Assembly: GCA_000424365.1 (NCBI GenBank)
Contig: AUJT01000003.1
Coordinates: forward strand, 124,001 to 188,000
Direction: 5' to 3'
Source: Lachnospiraceae bacterium NK4A144
GTDB taxonomy: Bacteria; Bacillota; Clostridia; Lachnospirales; Lachnospiraceae
DNA: 64,000 bases
Positions 27,116 through 36,546 of this stretch are shown here, piece by piece. The position numbers and the translations under genes were made by a program. Within the stretch, counting starts at the first letter, position 1. The number at the start of each line of letters is the position of its first letter. The notes beneath the pieces are model-generated. The model saw only the letters and a program-made list of their open reading frames with translations. It did no database searches and was not told the DNA's origin.

Positions 27116-27143
27116 GGGATCCGGCTTTGCCGGATCCCTTTTT
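27116..27143 (+). terminator. Intrinsic terminator of manC
   Basis: A perfect ten-bp stem (27116-27125 with 27129-27138), three-base loop and five Ts, eight bases after the manC stop. Confidence 0.93.
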
Positions 27144-27187
27144 AATACAAAGAAACGGCGTATCGAATTTCATCGTCGATACGCCGT
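27144..27187 (-). terminator. Intrinsic terminator of the dnaK operon
   Basis: A perfect 12-bp stem (27155-27166 with 27176-27187) followed on the minus strand by TTTCTTTG. It lies 15 bp after the dnaJ stop, back to back with the manC terminator. Confidence 0.85.
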
Positions 27188-27202
27188 TCTTATATTCAGG
27201 AT

Positions 27203-28366
27203 TTAGAAAAATCCCTTCTTCTTTTTCTTTTCCGGTTCTTTACCGTTCTGTTTCTCTGCAGCATGAAGAGAATCACCTGTAATCTCATCAAACTGCTTTA
27301 AAAGATCCCTTGCTGATGCAGTAAGACCTGTAGGCACCTGAACCACAAGTGTTACATAATGGTCTCCACGTACGTCCTTTCTCTGGAGCGTAGGAACACC
27401 CTTGCCCTTCAGACGGATCTTTGTATCAGTCTGTGTTCCGGGCTTAACATTATATACTACCTTGCCATCAATAGTGTCGATGACAACATCACCGCCAAGC
27501 GCTGCCTGTGCATAGCTTATAGGAGCTGTTGAATATATATTGTATTCCTGCCTCTGGAAGATCGGATGTCTGGAAACGATAACCTCAACCAGCAGATCTC
27601 CACGAGGTCCGCCGTTTGTTCCGGGTTCACCCTTTTCACGAAGCCTTACCATCTGACCATTGTCGATACCTGCCGGAATAGAAACCTGAAGCTTCTTTTT
27701 CCTTGCGATATAGCCTGTACCGTAGCAGTCAGGGCACTTATCCTTAACGATCTTACCTGTACCGCCGCAGTCCGGACATGTCTGGACATTTCTCACGGTT
27801 CCGAAAAGACTCTGCTGTGTAAATACAACCTGTCCCTTACCACCGCACTTAGGACATGTAACAGGGCTTGTTCCGGGCTTTGCACCGGTACCGTGACACT
27901 TTTCACAAGTATCCTTAAGAGTCAGCTCGATCTCCTTCTCACAGCCGAATACAGCCTCTTCAAAGGTGATACGAACCTGAGTCCTGAGATTTGCGCCCTT
28001 CATCGGTCCGTTATTTGCAGCACGTCCTCTGCCGCCTCCAAAGATATCTCCGAATATATCTCCAAAGATATCTCCAAAATCAGCACTGTTAAAGTCGAAG
28101 CCACCAAAGCCTCCGGCTCCGCCGCCACCGCCGTTTTCAAAAGCGGCCGGTCCAAACTGGTCATACTGCTTACGCTTCTGAGGATCAGAAAGCACCGCAT
28201 ATGCCTGTGATGCTTCCTTAAACTTCTCCTCTGCCGTCTTATCACCCGGGTTCATATCCGGGTGATATTTCTTGGCAAGGACACGATATGCCTTTTTTAT
28301 GGTCGCGTCGTCTGCATTTTTATCAACGCCAAGGACCTCATAATAGTCTCTTGAATGTTCTGCCAT
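27203..28366 (-). CDS. dnaJ: Chaperone DnaJ
   Basis: A 387-residue type I J protein. The J domain has HPD in [11 protein letters not shown] (residues 34-44), a glycine/phenylalanine-rich linker with repeated IFGDIFGD follows, then four CxxCxGxG zinc motifs between about 150 and 215, and the substrate-binding C-terminus. It stimulates DnaK ATP hydrolysis. It is the last gene of the hrcA-grpE-dnaK-dnaJ operon, 22 bp after dnaK. Confidence 0.97.
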   Translation of the reverse strand: MAEHSRDYYEVLGVDKNADDATIKKAYRVLAKKYHPDMNPGDKTAEEKFKEASQAYAVLSDPQKRKQYDQFGPAAFENGGGGGAGGFGGFDFNSADFGDIFGDIFGDIFGGGRGRAANNGPMKGANLRTQVRITFEEAVFGCEKEIELTLKDTCEKCHGTGAKPGTSPVTCPKCGGKGQVVFTQQSLFGTVRNVQTCPDCGGTGKIVKDKCPDCYGTGYIARKKKLQVSIPAGIDNGQMVRLREKGEPGTNGGPRGDLLVEVIVSRHPIFQRQEYNIYSTAPISYAQAALGGDVVIDTIDGKVVYNVKPGTQTDTKIRLKGKGVPTLQRKDVRGDHYVTLVVQVPTGLTASARDLLKQFDEITGDSLHAAEKQNGKEPEKKKKKGFF

Positions 28367-28388
28367 AGTTCCTCACAATCCTACAGTC

Positions 28389-30266
28389 TTATACTTCTCT
28401 GTAGTCTCCGTCAACAACGTCCGGACCTGCACCATTATCAGCACCGTTACTCTGTGCTCCCATATCCGGACCTGCCTGACCAGCAGCTCCCTGTGCAGCC
28501 TGTGCGTTCTCGTACATCTTTGCGAAGAGCTTCTGTGCAGACTGCTCAAGCTTCTCTCTTGCAGCCTTGATATCAGCAACGTCAGCATCTGTCATTGTAG
28601 ATGCATCCGGATGCTTTGCAAGGATATCCTTCATTGCCTGAAGGTCAGCCTCTACAGCTGTCTTATCGTTAGCATCGATCTTGTCGCCAACTTCCTCCAT
28701 TGCCTTCTCTGTCTGGAATGCAAAGGAATCAGCATCGTTGCGGGCATCGATAGCTTCCTTACGCTTCTTATCCTGAGCTTCGTACTCAGCAGCTTCCTTA
28801 ACAGCCTTATCGATCTCATCGTCAGACATGTTAGAACCACCTGTGATAGTGATGTGCTGCTCGTGACCTGTTCCAAGATCCTTAGCGGAAACATTTACGA
28901 TACCATTTGCATCGATATCGAATGTAACCTCGATCTGCGGAACACCTCTTCTTGCAGGCGGGATACCATCAAGACGGAACTGTCCGAGTGACTTGTTATC
29001 CTTCGCGAACTGACGCTCACCCTGCAGAACGTTGATATCAACTGCAGTCTGGTTATCTGCTGCTGTTGAGAATACCTGACTCTTCTTTGTCGGGATAGTT
29101 GTATTTCTCTCGATAAGCTTTGTAGCTACGCCGCCCATTGTCTCGATAGAAAGAGAAAGCGGAGTTACATCAAGAAGAAGTACATCGCCTGCACCCGCAT
29201 CACCTGCGAGCTTACCACCCTGGATGGAAGCACCGAGAGCTACGCACTCATCAGGATTAAGTGTCTTGCTGGGCTCTTTACCTGTAAGCTGCTTAACCTT
29301 TTCCTGTACGCAAGGGATACGTGTAGAACCACCAACAAGGAGAACCTTTGTGATGTCGCTGTAGTTCAGACCTGCATCCTTCATAGCGTTCTGTACAGGG
29401 ATAACTGATCTCTCTACGAGACCGGAGATAAGCTCCTCGAACTTAGCACGTGTAAGGTCCATGTCGAAGTGCTTAGGACCCTCAGCTGTTGCTGTGATGA
29501 ACGGAAGGTTGATGTTTGTAGTATTGGCGCTTGAAAGCTCCTTCTTTGCCTTCTCTGCAGCTTCCTTGATTCTCTGCATTGCCATCTTGTCGCCGGAAAG
29601 ATCAACGCCTTCCTTCTGTCTGAAGTCATCAAGCATATACTGTGCAACTGCATTATCAATATCATCACCACCAAGGTGTGTATCACCGTTAGTAGCGAGA
29701 ACTTCAATAACTCCGTCACCGATCTCGATGATAGATACATCGAATGTACCACCACCAAGGTCATAAACCATGATCTTCTGCTCGCTCTCGTTATCAAGAC
29801 CGTATGCAAGAGCTGCTGCTGTAGGCTCATTGATGATTCTCTTTACATCAAGACCGGCGATCTTACCGGCATCCTTTGTAGCCTGACGCTGAGCATCGTT
29901 GAAGTAAGCAGGAACAGTGATAACTGCCTCTGAAACAGTCTCACCAAGATAGCTCTCTGCATCAGCCTTAAGCTTCTGAAGGATCATAGCAGAGATCTGC
30001 TGCGGTGAATATCTCTTATCATCAATTGTACGGCCATGATCTGTACCCATATCACGCTTGATAGAAGCGATGGTACGATCAGCGTTTGTTACAGCCTGAC
30101 GCTTTGCCGGCTCACCAACAAGACGCTCGCCATTCTTTGTGAATGCAACAACAGACGGTGTAGTACGTGCGCCCTCTGCATTTGCGATAACGGTGGGCTT
30201 ACCACCTTCCATAACTGCTACGCAGCTATTAGTAGTACCAAGGTCGATACCAATAATCTTACTCAT
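28389..30266 (-). CDS. dnaK: Chaperone DnaK (Hsp70)
   Basis: A 625-residue Hsp70: [18 protein letters not shown] at the N-terminus, the single-deletion nucleotide domain typical of Gram-positive DnaK, the linker [14 protein letters not shown], a substrate domain and a C-terminal glycine/glutamine-rich tail ending [13 protein letters not shown] 30266 is preferred, because AGGAGG lies 8 nt before it and only 2 nt before ATG 30272. The operon is under HrcA control. Confidence 0.97.
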   Translation of the reverse strand: MSKIIGIDLGTTNSCVAVMEGGKPTVIANAEGARTTPSVVAFTKNGERLVGEPAKRQAVTNADRTIASIKRDMGTDHGRTIDDKRYSPQQISAMILQKLKADAESYLGETVSEAVITVPAYFNDAQRQATKDAGKIAGLDVKRIINEPTAAALAYGLDNESEQKIMVYDLGGGTFDVSIIEIGDGVIEVLATNGDTHLGGDDIDNAVAQYMLDDFRQKEGVDLSGDKMAMQRIKEAAEKAKKELSSANTTNINLPFITATAEGPKHFDMDLTRAKFEELISGLVERSVIPVQNAMKDAGLNYSDITKVLLVGGSTRIPCVQEKVKQLTGKEPSKTLNPDECVALGASIQGGKLAGDAGAGDVLLLDVTPLSLSIETMGGVATKLIERNTTIPTKKSQVFSTAADNQTAVDINVLQGERQFAKDNKSLGQFRLDGIPPARRGVPQIEVTFDIDANGIVNVSAKDLGTGHEQHITITGGSNMSDDEIDKAVKEAAEYEAQDKKRKEAIDARNDADSFAFQTEKAMEEVGDKIDANDKTAVEADLQAMKDILAKHPDASTMTDADVADIKAAREKLEQSAQKLFAKMYENAQAAQGAAGQAGPDMGAQSNGADNGAGPDVVDGDYREV

Positions 30267-30296
30267 AACCATAACCTCCTGGTTTTCTCTTACTTA

Positions 30297-30932
30297 TTAC
30301 TGAACAACACTTACCATTGAGTGTCTAACAACTGAATCTCTGTATGTATAACCCTTTAATAACTCTTTGCAGATGATACCGGACTCAAATTCCTCGGATT
30401 CTTCCTGCATAACGGCATTGTGGAAATCAGGGTTAAATTCCTTTCCAACTGCCTCGATAGGCTTCACACCTATCTCATCAAGACCTGCCTGAAGCTGCTT
30501 GTAAACCTTTTCCATTCCGTCCATGAACGGATCTTTCTCAGCATCTTCATCTGCATTTTTCTGCTCAGCCATCTGCAGAGCACGTTCGAAATTATCTACA
30601 ACGGGAAGGATCTTTTCAACCACGCTCTTTGCGCCGGTCTCAAACATCTGATCCTTTTCCTTTTCAGAACGCTTACGGAAATTCTCAAACTCAGCCATCA
30701 GTCTGACATGTTTATCATTAAGCTCCTCGATCTTTGCATCTCTCGGATCTTTCTTTTCTTCCTCAGGCTCAGTTTTTTCCTCAGGCTCAGTCTTTTCCTC
30801 AGCTTCACCGCTCTTGGCATCTACAGTTTCTTCTGCCTCGGCAGCTCCGTCTGTTTCCGTCTCCTCTGTATCGCTCACGGCATCGGCCTTCTCTTCTACT
30901 TCGATGTCCTCGATATTTTTCTTATCACTCAA
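30297..30932 (-). CDS. grpE: Nucleotide exchange factor GrpE
   Basis: A 211-residue protein. The first 75 residues are a very acidic, glutamate-rich region with a short repeat (EEKTEPEEKTEPEEEKK); a long coiled coil follows, then the beta domain with GVKPIEAVGKEFNPDFHNAV. It releases ADP from DnaK. It sits between hrcA (18 bp) and dnaK (30 bp). Confidence 0.94.
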   Translation of the reverse strand: MSDKKNIEDIEVEEKADAVSDTEETETDGAAEAEETVDAKSGEAEEKTEPEEKTEPEEEKKDPRDAKIEELNDKHVRLMAEFENFRKRSEKEKDQMFETGAKSVVEKILPVVDNFERALQMAEQKNADEDAEKDPFMDGMEKVYKQLQAGLDEIGVKPIEAVGKEFNPDFHNAVMQEESEEFESGIICKELLKGYTYRDSVVRHSMVSVVQ

Positions 30933-30950
30933 AAGCCTTCGCCTCCTCTA

Positions 30951-32000
30951 TCAGTCTTTTTTTCTATATAGTGCATCCAGCTGATCCTGCAGCGTCTTCA
31001 GCGTCTTTGCGACCTTTTCATAATCCATACGCTTCGGTCCGATGATACTCATCATTCCTTTCATACCATCTTCCAGCTCATAGGTCGCTGTCACAACAGA
31101 GCAGTCCTTCATGGACTGTATCGGGGATTCATTTCCGATGTAGACCTGAATACCCGTACTGTTTTCATTTCCGGCATTAGCTTCATTCAGCGACTCTTCC
31201 ATCAGTCGTCCGAACTGTTCTTTCTCCTCTATTGTGCTGAGGATCTCACTGGTCTTAGTATTATTATCAGTAAGCTCCGGATACTTCAGAATATTATTCG
31301 CTCCGCTGCTGTAGATTTCCAGATTTTCGTCCGCTCTGATTGCTTCTGCCACAGCATCGATAACAGATCCCACGAGATCAGAATGAATACCCGCCCTTTC
31401 CTTGATCAGAGTAATCAGGCCCAGGTTGATCTCCTCCAGTGAAAGACCGTTAAGATGCGTATTCAGTAACAGATTCAGCTTCAGTACAGTATCGTCATCC
31501 AACTCACCGTCTACGCGGATCATCTTGTTTTTAATGATATTTCCCTCCACGACGATGACGGCAAGGATGCTGTTCGCATCCACTTTTGACAGCTGAATGA
31601 ATTTCAGCTTGTTGTGATGGATCTGCGGCGATGAGATCATCGCTGCATAATGTGTGTTGTCTGCAAGAAGCTTTGCAACCTGCTGCAAAAGCACCGAAAG
31701 CTGGTCCGCTTTCTGTACCACGACTTCGTGCATTTCTTCCACTTCTTTTTCCTTATCTTTCATAAGGCGGTCTACATAAAACCGATATCCCTTATCAGAT
31801 GGAATCCTTCCGGAAGAAGTATGCGGCTGGAGAATATAGCCCATCTCCTCAAGGTCAGACATTTCATTTCGGATAGTTGCAGGGCTGAGCTTCATATCAC
31901 TGCACTTGGAAATCGTACGTGATCCCACCGGTTCGCCTGTTTCCAGATAATTCCGAATAATGGCCTCGAGTATTTTTGTTTTCCTTTCGCTCATCTCCAT
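30951..32000 (-). CDS. hrcA: Heat-inducible repressor HrcA
   Basis: A 349-residue repressor. The winged helix reads RKTKILEAIIRNYLETGEPVGS and SPATIRNEMSDLEEMGY, and the rest contains the GAF-like regulatory domain (TGIQVYIGNESP near the C-terminus). It binds the CIRCE element and needs GroEL for folding. ATG 32000 (GAGG 9 nt upstream) is preferred to ATG 32015. It is first in its operon and autoregulated. Confidence 0.95.
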   Translation of the reverse strand: MEMSERKTKILEAIIRNYLETGEPVGSRTISKCSDMKLSPATIRNEMSDLEEMGYILQPHTSSGRIPSDKGYRFYVDRLMKDKEKEVEEMHEVVVQKADQLSVLLQQVAKLLADNTHYAAMISSPQIHHNKLKFIQLSKVDANSILAVIVVEGNIIKNKMIRVDGELDDDTVLKLNLLLNTHLNGLSLEEINLGLITLIKERAGIHSDLVGSVIDAVAEAIRADENLEIYSSGANNILKYPELTDNNTKTSEILSTIEEKEQFGRLMEESLNEANAGNENSTGIQVYIGNESPIQSMKDCSVVTATYELEDGMKGMMSIIGPKRMDYEKVAKTLKTLQDQLDALYRKKD

Positions 32001-32073
32001 AAAAAGTAACCTCATATCTGTCGGATCTGACCGACAGTCTCAGGGTCAAACGTTTCCGCCTGCCTCTGTCGTG

Positions 32074-32100
32074 TTAGCACTCAATTTATACGAGTGCTAA
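32074..32100 (-). promoter_or_regulatory. CIRCE operator
   Basis: The perfect consensus TTAGCACTC-N9-GAGTGCTAA, 74 nt before hrcA and just downstream of the -10 box. HrcA bound here blocks the dnaK operon until heat stress. Confidence 0.97.
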
Positions 32101-32114
32101 TATCTACATCACAT

Positions 32115-32143
32115 AAGATAGCACCAGCCTTTTATTTTGTCAA
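32115..32143 (-). promoter_or_regulatory. Vegetative promoter of the hrcA operon
   Basis: TTGACA (32138-32143), a 17-bp spacer and TATCTT (32115-32120) on the minus strand. Transcription would begin in or next to CIRCE. Confidence 0.85.
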
Positions 32144-32154
32144 CAACAGCGCAT

Positions 32155-32183
32155 CAAAAAGGAGAGGACAAAAATCCTCTCCT
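32155..32183 (-). terminator. Intrinsic terminator of the 32199 gene
   Basis: A nine-bp stem AGGAGAGGA/TCCTCTCCT (32160-32168, 32175-32183) followed on the minus strand by TTTTT, 16 bp after the stop codon. Confidence 0.9.
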
Positions 32184-32198
32184 AAAAGCTTCAAAATA

Positions 32199-33902
32199 TC
32201 ACTTTAATACCCAAAACTGAACATCCCAGCTCCATCGTCCAGTCTTCAATGTCAAAGTTTTTTCCGGTTTATATTTTTCTTTCAGATCATTTTCATCAAA
32301 TACCTGATCATAGTCCGTAATATAAGTAACCACTGAGTACTCACCGTTACGTACTTTTTCTTTCACTTTTTCACGATATTCAAGATGCGACGAAAAGATC
32401 TCTCCTGCATAGGGATAAGATTTTTTATCCTCTTCCGACTCAAGATATCTGTTATAAAACTTCTCTGTTATAACAAAGGGCTGTCCTGTGTTATAGATGT
32501 ATATGCCGTTTCTTATACCGTAATATGCAAGCGGAGGGTATAGATACATATCGCCCTTGTTCGCATCGAGAAGCGCCTCTGCTTCCTCCCACTGCTCATA
32601 ATTTTCCTCATTGAGCGGCGATACCGGAAGTCTGGTCCCTGTGCGGAGGATTGTAAATCCGACAAGCAACAGATAAAAAGCAGCGTAAGCGGTAACAAAC
32701 CATTCCTTTTTAGGAAGTTCAGCCGCAATTCCATCTGTAAACTTAAGTCTTATGCCCCACGGCTTAGGAAGCTTTTTGCTGTCCGGAAGCATTACCTTCT
32801 CTATCATTATCATCGCGCCGATAACCAGTGCCGGAACGAAGAGTTCAAGATAGTATGAAAGCCATGCTCCATCATTCTTTCCAATATACAGGAGACAAAT
32901 TCCCGCAACAGCCATGTGCCCGAGCATCAGCAGATCCACCCGGTCAAGTCTCTTTCTGAAGAAAGAAACCACTACGCCGATCGTCTCTGCGATAAACAGC
33001 ATGAGATACATACCGCCTATGGACATGATCTGCATAAAGTTATAAGCTTCTCCGGACATTTTTACCGTTCCGCGGGTAACGGTTCCCGCTACACCGGACC
33101 CCGGTCCCTTTGCAAAGTAAATGAGATAAGTCCAGAATAACGGCATTTTCCACTGAATGATAAATGTACCTGCTGCCGTAAGCACCGCAAGATAAAACAG
33201 ATACTTAAATGATTCAGACTTTTTCTCGAATAAAAAGAGCCACGCCGTTACTGTGCCTGCGATAAGCAGGAAGTACTGCTTCGTGAGTAACATCGAAAGC
33301 GTAAGAACCGCGCACACGATTGCTTTATGACGGAACCTTTTCCTTGTCAGGACGAAAAAGACCACTATCATAAACATCAGTGCCATACTGTCCGGCACAG
33401 CATTTACGTAGTTATATCTCCAGTGACACGTGATCAAAAATAAAAATGCAGCCAGCGGAGCCGTGATCGTACTTGTCCTCTCAGCCGTGATCCAGGCGCC
33501 AAGAAACGCTGATATCAGTATCGCTGCAAAAGTGACCATGTAATGCAGCAGTACCACATCTACATGAACTACTTTTCCTACAAGCGCTACTATGACTGAA
33601 TACAACGGTCCGTACAGATATACCATTGGCGGAAGATCACCATTAAGCGCTGACAACGAGTATGGGTTATTACCTGACATAAACTCTTTCGTCAGCAATA
33701 CGTTTGCCGCCTCACGATATTCATTTGGATATCCGGCATCCATAAGCGTATGATTAAGAATTCCAAAGAGAAACCATACCAGATAGATGATCACCGGTAT
33801 ACTGATGATATTTATAACCTTTTGAGGTCCGTTTACCTGCTGTTTTAGAAAAAGCCGGATGCTTTCGTATCCGGCTTTTTTTTCATTCGTAATATTATTC
33901 AT
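32199..33902 (-). CDS. Polytopic membrane protein, GT-C-like
   Basis: A 567-residue protein with about ten hydrophobic helices and a C-terminal soluble part of roughly 150 residues. The first outer loop contains MDAGYPNEYREAANVLL and the SALNGDLPPMVYLYGPLY region, a layout seen in lipid-linked sugar transferases of the GT-C fold. I do not recognise a named family. ATG 33902 begins 10 bp after the preceding stop with only a weak ribosome site (GGA). A terminator-like hairpin lies inside codons 8-18, which is odd for a translated start region. No later ATG precedes the first helix. Confidence 0.6.
   Translation of the reverse strand: MNNITNEKKAGYESIRLFLKQQVNGPQKVINIISIPVIIYLVWFLFGILNHTLMDAGYPNEYREAANVLLTKEFMSGNNPYSLSALNGDLPPMVYLYGPLYSVIVALVGKVVHVDVVLLHYMVTFAAILISAFLGAWITAERTSTITAPLAAFLFLITCHWRYNYVNAVPDSMALMFMIVVFFVLTRKRFRHKAIVCAVLTLSMLLTKQYFLLIAGTVTAWLFLFEKKSESFKYLFYLAVLTAAGTFIIQWKMPLFWTYLIYFAKGPGSGVAGTVTRGTVKMSGEAYNFMQIMSIGGMYLMLFIAETIGVVVSFFRKRLDRVDLLMLGHMAVAGICLLYIGKNDGAWLSYYLELFVPALVIGAMIMIEKVMLPDSKKLPKPWGIRLKFTDGIAAELPKKEWFVTAYAAFYLLLVGFTILRTGTRLPVSPLNEENYEQWEEAEALLDANKGDMYLYPPLAYYGIRNGIYIYNTGQPFVITEKFYNRYLESEEDKKSYPYAGEIFSSHLEYREKVKEKVRNGEYSVVTYITDYDQVFDENDLKEKYKPEKTLTLKTGRWSWDVQFWVLK
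33849..33883. terminator. Terminator-like hairpin inside the start of the 33902 gene
   Basis: A 12-bp stem with A and T flanks (33849-33860 and 33869-33880) around GCCGGAT/ATCCGGC, with eight Ts on the plus strand (33876-33883) and five on the minus strand. It probably ends most transcripts of the basic-tailed gene at 33912-34325 and reduces expression of the membrane protein gene that overlaps it. Confidence 0.65.
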
Positions 33903-33911
33903 AAAATCCGA

Positions 33912-34325
33912 TCAGATCGGGAAACTTCCTCTGTCCTCTTCCTCTCCGTTTACAACGAAGTATACTGCTGAATCCTCAGGCTTTACGTAGAAAGCAACTG
34001 ATTTAACTTCACCGATCTTTCTTCCAAAATCTTTTGTCCATACATCCTGAAAACGATGCTCGATTGTTTCCTTGCTGACTTCACGTCCGCGGAACTGAAC
34101 GATAAATGTTTCCTTCTTAGAAGCTGCCTTTTTTGTAGTAGTCTTCTTTGCTGTTGTTTCCTTATCGGTAGTCTTCTTTGCTGTCGTTTTCTTTGCAGCC
34201 GTAGTCTTTACGGTTGTTTTTGCTGTAGTTTTTACTGCGTCAGCACCCTTCACTGCTTCAGCTGATGTTTCTTTGCCAGAAGCGTTTGTATCAGAAGGTG
34301 CAACTGCTCTTCTTCGAATAGCCAT
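33912..34325 (-). CDS. Small protein with Lys/Thr/Ala-rich tail (DUF6465-like)
   Basis: A 137-residue protein in two parts. Residues 1-75 are low complexity with repeated KTTAKKTT-type units, like histone H1 or HU tails; residues 75-137 form a compact domain (ETFIVQFRGREVSKETIEHRF, SVAFYVKPEDSAVYFVVN). The C-terminal part resembles the DUF6465 group I recall from Lachnospiraceae, which I could not verify. The basic tail suggests nucleic-acid binding, with no direct evidence. It has a strong promoter (TTGACA-17-TAGTAT) and ATG 34325 seven nt after GAGGAG, so expression should be high. Confidence 0.65.
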   Translation of the reverse strand: MAIRRRAVAPSDTNASGKETSAEAVKGADAVKTTAKTTVKTTAAKKTTAKKTTDKETTAKKTTTKKAASKKETFIVQFRGREVSKETIEHRFQDVWTKDFGRKIGEVKSVAFYVKPEDSAVYFVVNGEEEDRGSFPI

Positions 34326-34384
34326 GCTCACTCTCCTCTCGTTTCTCTATCTGACTAACATTTTTTTGAAATTTTTTCTTTTCC

Positions 34385-34413
34385 ATACTATCGCAAACCC
34401 CTTGTATTGTCAA
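34385..34413 (-). promoter_or_regulatory. Strong promoter of the basic-tailed protein gene
   Basis: Consensus TTGACA (34408-34413), 17-bp spacer and TAGTAT (34385-34390) on the minus strand, about 50 nt before the start codon. Confidence 0.8.
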
Positions 34414-34584
34414 CGTTTCCGTATTTTTGTCTGTTTCTTGTACGGATTCACATACCCTTGTTCATTTCTCGTTCATAAATCATTTGAAAAAACTTCATTA
34501 GTAAACTAAATTTTGTACACATGCTTTCTGTATACTAAGACCATCGAAAGAGATAAATCCTTTCAAACCACATAAGACAGACTG

Positions 34585-34645
34585 ATAGTATTCAATACTA
34601 TATAAAAACTTTTTCATAATATGCCAGGCGCCGGGCGCCTGGCAT
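34585..34645. repeat. Palindrome and G+C-rich hairpin in the 34326-34666 gap
   Basis: This 341-bp gap contains the promoter at 34385-34413, a small palindrome ATAGTATT-C-AATACTAT (34585-34601), and a strong hairpin (ATGCCAGGCG... at 34621-34631 with its complement at 34635-34645). The hairpin follows the GNAT stop on the minus strand by 21 bp and probably serves as its terminator, although the T tract after it is poor. I see no gene or RNA gene in the remainder. Confidence 0.55.
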
Positions 34646-34666
34646 CCTCCCTTTTAAACACAAATT

Positions 34667-35527
34667 TTATTCCATTTCCAATCTGTAGATCTGCATGATC
34701 TTACCCTCTTCAAAGGCTTCTCCGATCCGCTTAAATCCCAGTTTTTCTGCAAGTCTGATTGAGTCCGTATTATCTGCCTGAATGAAAGCATTATAAGTAG
34801 TGTGTTCCAGATAGTCCCTTCCATATGCCAGTATCGCCCTGCATATTTCTTCCGCTATTCCCTGACCTCTGTATTTTTCCTTTATCAGATAGCCAAGTTC
34901 CAGCTTGTCATAACCTGCCCTTGGCGATATGCCTGCGCGGCCTATCACATCACCTGATCTCTTATCAAGCACCAGCCAGTAGCCAAATCCGCAGACACCA
35001 TACATTTTTTCAATGTACGCCCTTTCAAATTCGATCTCATCCTCTCTCTTTTCATAAAGCGGAGGAATATATTTCTTTATCATTGGATCGCTGTACAGTT
35101 CGTAGAGTTCATCTATGTCATCAAGTGTCAGTTCTCTTATAACAGTTCTTTGTGTTTCAAGGATCTTCCATGGAATGCCGTTATATCTCTGAAACAGTTT
35201 CTCTATAAAATCTGCCGTGATCTCATCAAATCCTTCTATAACGCACAGCGCGTTTTCACAAGGGAACGTTTTGTCACCATCCGATATGAAAGCAGCATAA
35301 CCAATACCGCTATTTTCCGCGAAGAATCGTCCTGCAGGTACATCTGTGATAACAAAGCACTCATCAGGAACTTTAGTCATATCTCCGGTCTTCATATCCG
35401 ACTCGACAAATGCCGTACCTATACCATTTTTTTCCAGGTCATCCAGAACTTCATCGATATACGGAGGATTCTGATCCGCCAGACAAAAGATCACGAGTTT
35501 AAGTTTTTTTCCGTTATATTTGTACAT
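34667..35527 (-). CDS. GNAT N-acetyltransferase with N-terminal extra domain
   Basis: A 286-residue protein. The C-terminal half (about 125-286) is a RimJ/RimL-type GNAT domain with TVIRELTLDDIDELYEL, the acetyl-CoA loop EKYRGQGIAEEICRAIL and NTDSIRLAEKLGFKRIGE. The first 120 residues form an alpha/beta domain (KLVIFCLADQNPPYIDEVL, ENALCVIEGFDEIT) that could be a degenerate HAD-like fold; I cannot assign it. The substrate is unknown. It lies alone downstream of the fba terminator. No ribosome site precedes ATG 35527, and TATAGA ends 6 nt before it. Confidence 0.75.
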   Translation of the reverse strand: MYKYNGKKLKLVIFCLADQNPPYIDEVLDDLEKNGIGTAFVESDMKTGDMTKVPDECFVITDVPAGRFFAENSGIGYAAFISDGDKTFPCENALCVIEGFDEITADFIEKLFQRYNGIPWKILETQRTVIRELTLDDIDELYELYSDPMIKKYIPPLYEKREDEIEFERAYIEKMYGVCGFGYWLVLDKRSGDVIGRAGISPRAGYDKLELGYLIKEKYRGQGIAEEICRAILAYGRDYLEHTTYNAFIQADNTDSIRLAEKLGFKRIGEAFEEGKIMQIYRLEME

Positions 35528-35543
35528 TTTTTATCTATAAGCT

Positions 35544-35571
35544 AAAAGCGCGTCCCCAAAAGCGGACGCGC
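35544..35571 (-). terminator. Intrinsic terminator of the fba operon
   Basis: GCGCGTCC/GGACGCGC stem (35548-35555, 35564-35571) with TTTT on the minus strand, 8 bp after the fba stop. Confidence 0.85.
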
Positions 35572-35578
35572 CTATTAT

Positions 35579-36520
35579 TTACGCCTTATTTTCTGATCCG
35601 AGCACGTTTATTATCTTGTCCCGAACAAGAACCTTTACATTGTTTCTGCCATCGCTAAGATACTGACGAGGATCAAAGTGTGACGGATATTTTGTAAGAT
35701 GCTCTCTTACACCGGCTGTCATGGCGAGTCTCAGATCCGAATCGATATTTATCTTGCAGACTGCGCTCTTTGCAGCCTCACGAAGCTGATCCTCAGGTAT
35801 GCCGATAGCCCCCTGAAGTGCTCCGCCATATTCATTTATAGTCTTAACATGTTCCTGCGGAACAGATGAGGATCCGTGAAGAACGATAGGGAATCCCGGA
35901 AGTTTCTCTACGATATCAGCAAGGATATCCAACCGGATATGCGGCTGAGTGCCGGGCTTAAACTTATACGCTCCATGACTCGTTCCTATAGCGATAGCCA
36001 GTGAATCCACGCCTGTGCGGTTCACAAAGTCGACCACCTGATCAGGATCGGTATACTGAGCTGTTTCAGCAGCTACATTTACGTCGTCTTCGATACCTGC
36101 CAGTGTTCCGAGCTCCGCCTCGACCACTACGCCATGCTCATGAGCGTAATCCGCAACCTGTTTTGAGACCTCGATATTTTCTTCATAAGGTCTGGAAGAA
36201 CCATCGATCATGACCGATGTAAATCCATTATCAATGCAGTCCTTACAAATATCAAAATCCGCACCATGATCCAGATGCAGCGCGATCGGAATCTCGTCAT
36301 TAGTAGCTTCTACAGCAGCCTCTACCAGATGCTTCAGATACGCTGCCTGCGCATACTTCCGCGCACCTGCCGAAGCCTGAAGGATAACAGGAGAATGAAG
36401 CTCTCTCGCAGCTTCCGTAATGCCCTGAACAATCTCCATATTATTCACGTTGAAGGCTCCGATAGCATAACCTCCATCATAAGCCTTTTTGAACATTTCA
36501 GTAGTTGTAACTAACGGCAT
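35579..36520 (-). CDS. fba: Class II fructose-1,6-bisphosphate aldolase
   Basis: A 313-residue zinc aldolase of glycolysis. AFNVNNMEIVQGI, ALHLDHGADFDICKDCI (zinc histidines), SVMIDGSSRPYEENI, EAELGTLAGIEDDV and LHGSSSVPQEHVKTI are the metal and phosphate motifs of the FbaA group. I start at ATG 36520 (MPLVTTTEMF), matching the family, not at the upstream in-frame codon at 36550. It lies at the end of the carbon-control operon, 26 bp after the lipid-kinase gene. Confidence 0.95.
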   Translation of the reverse strand: MPLVTTTEMFKKAYDGGYAIGAFNVNNMEIVQGITEAARELHSPVILQASAGARKYAQAAYLKHLVEAAVEATNDEIPIALHLDHGADFDICKDCIDNGFTSVMIDGSSRPYEENIEVSKQVADYAHEHGVVVEAELGTLAGIEDDVNVAAETAQYTDPDQVVDFVNRTGVDSLAIAIGTSHGAYKFKPGTQPHIRLDILADIVEKLPGFPIVLHGSSSVPQEHVKTINEYGGALQGAIGIPEDQLREAAKSAVCKINIDSDLRLAMTAGVREHLTKYPSHFDPRQYLSDGRNNVKVLVRDKIINVLGSENKA

Positions 36521-36546
36521 ATCTTCCCATCCTTTCTGTACTTTTT

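Noticed and set aside
27566-28210. A 214-codon plus-strand ORF opposite dnaJ
   Set aside because: Antisense to the zinc-finger and glycine-rich part of dnaJ; composition explained by that overlap.
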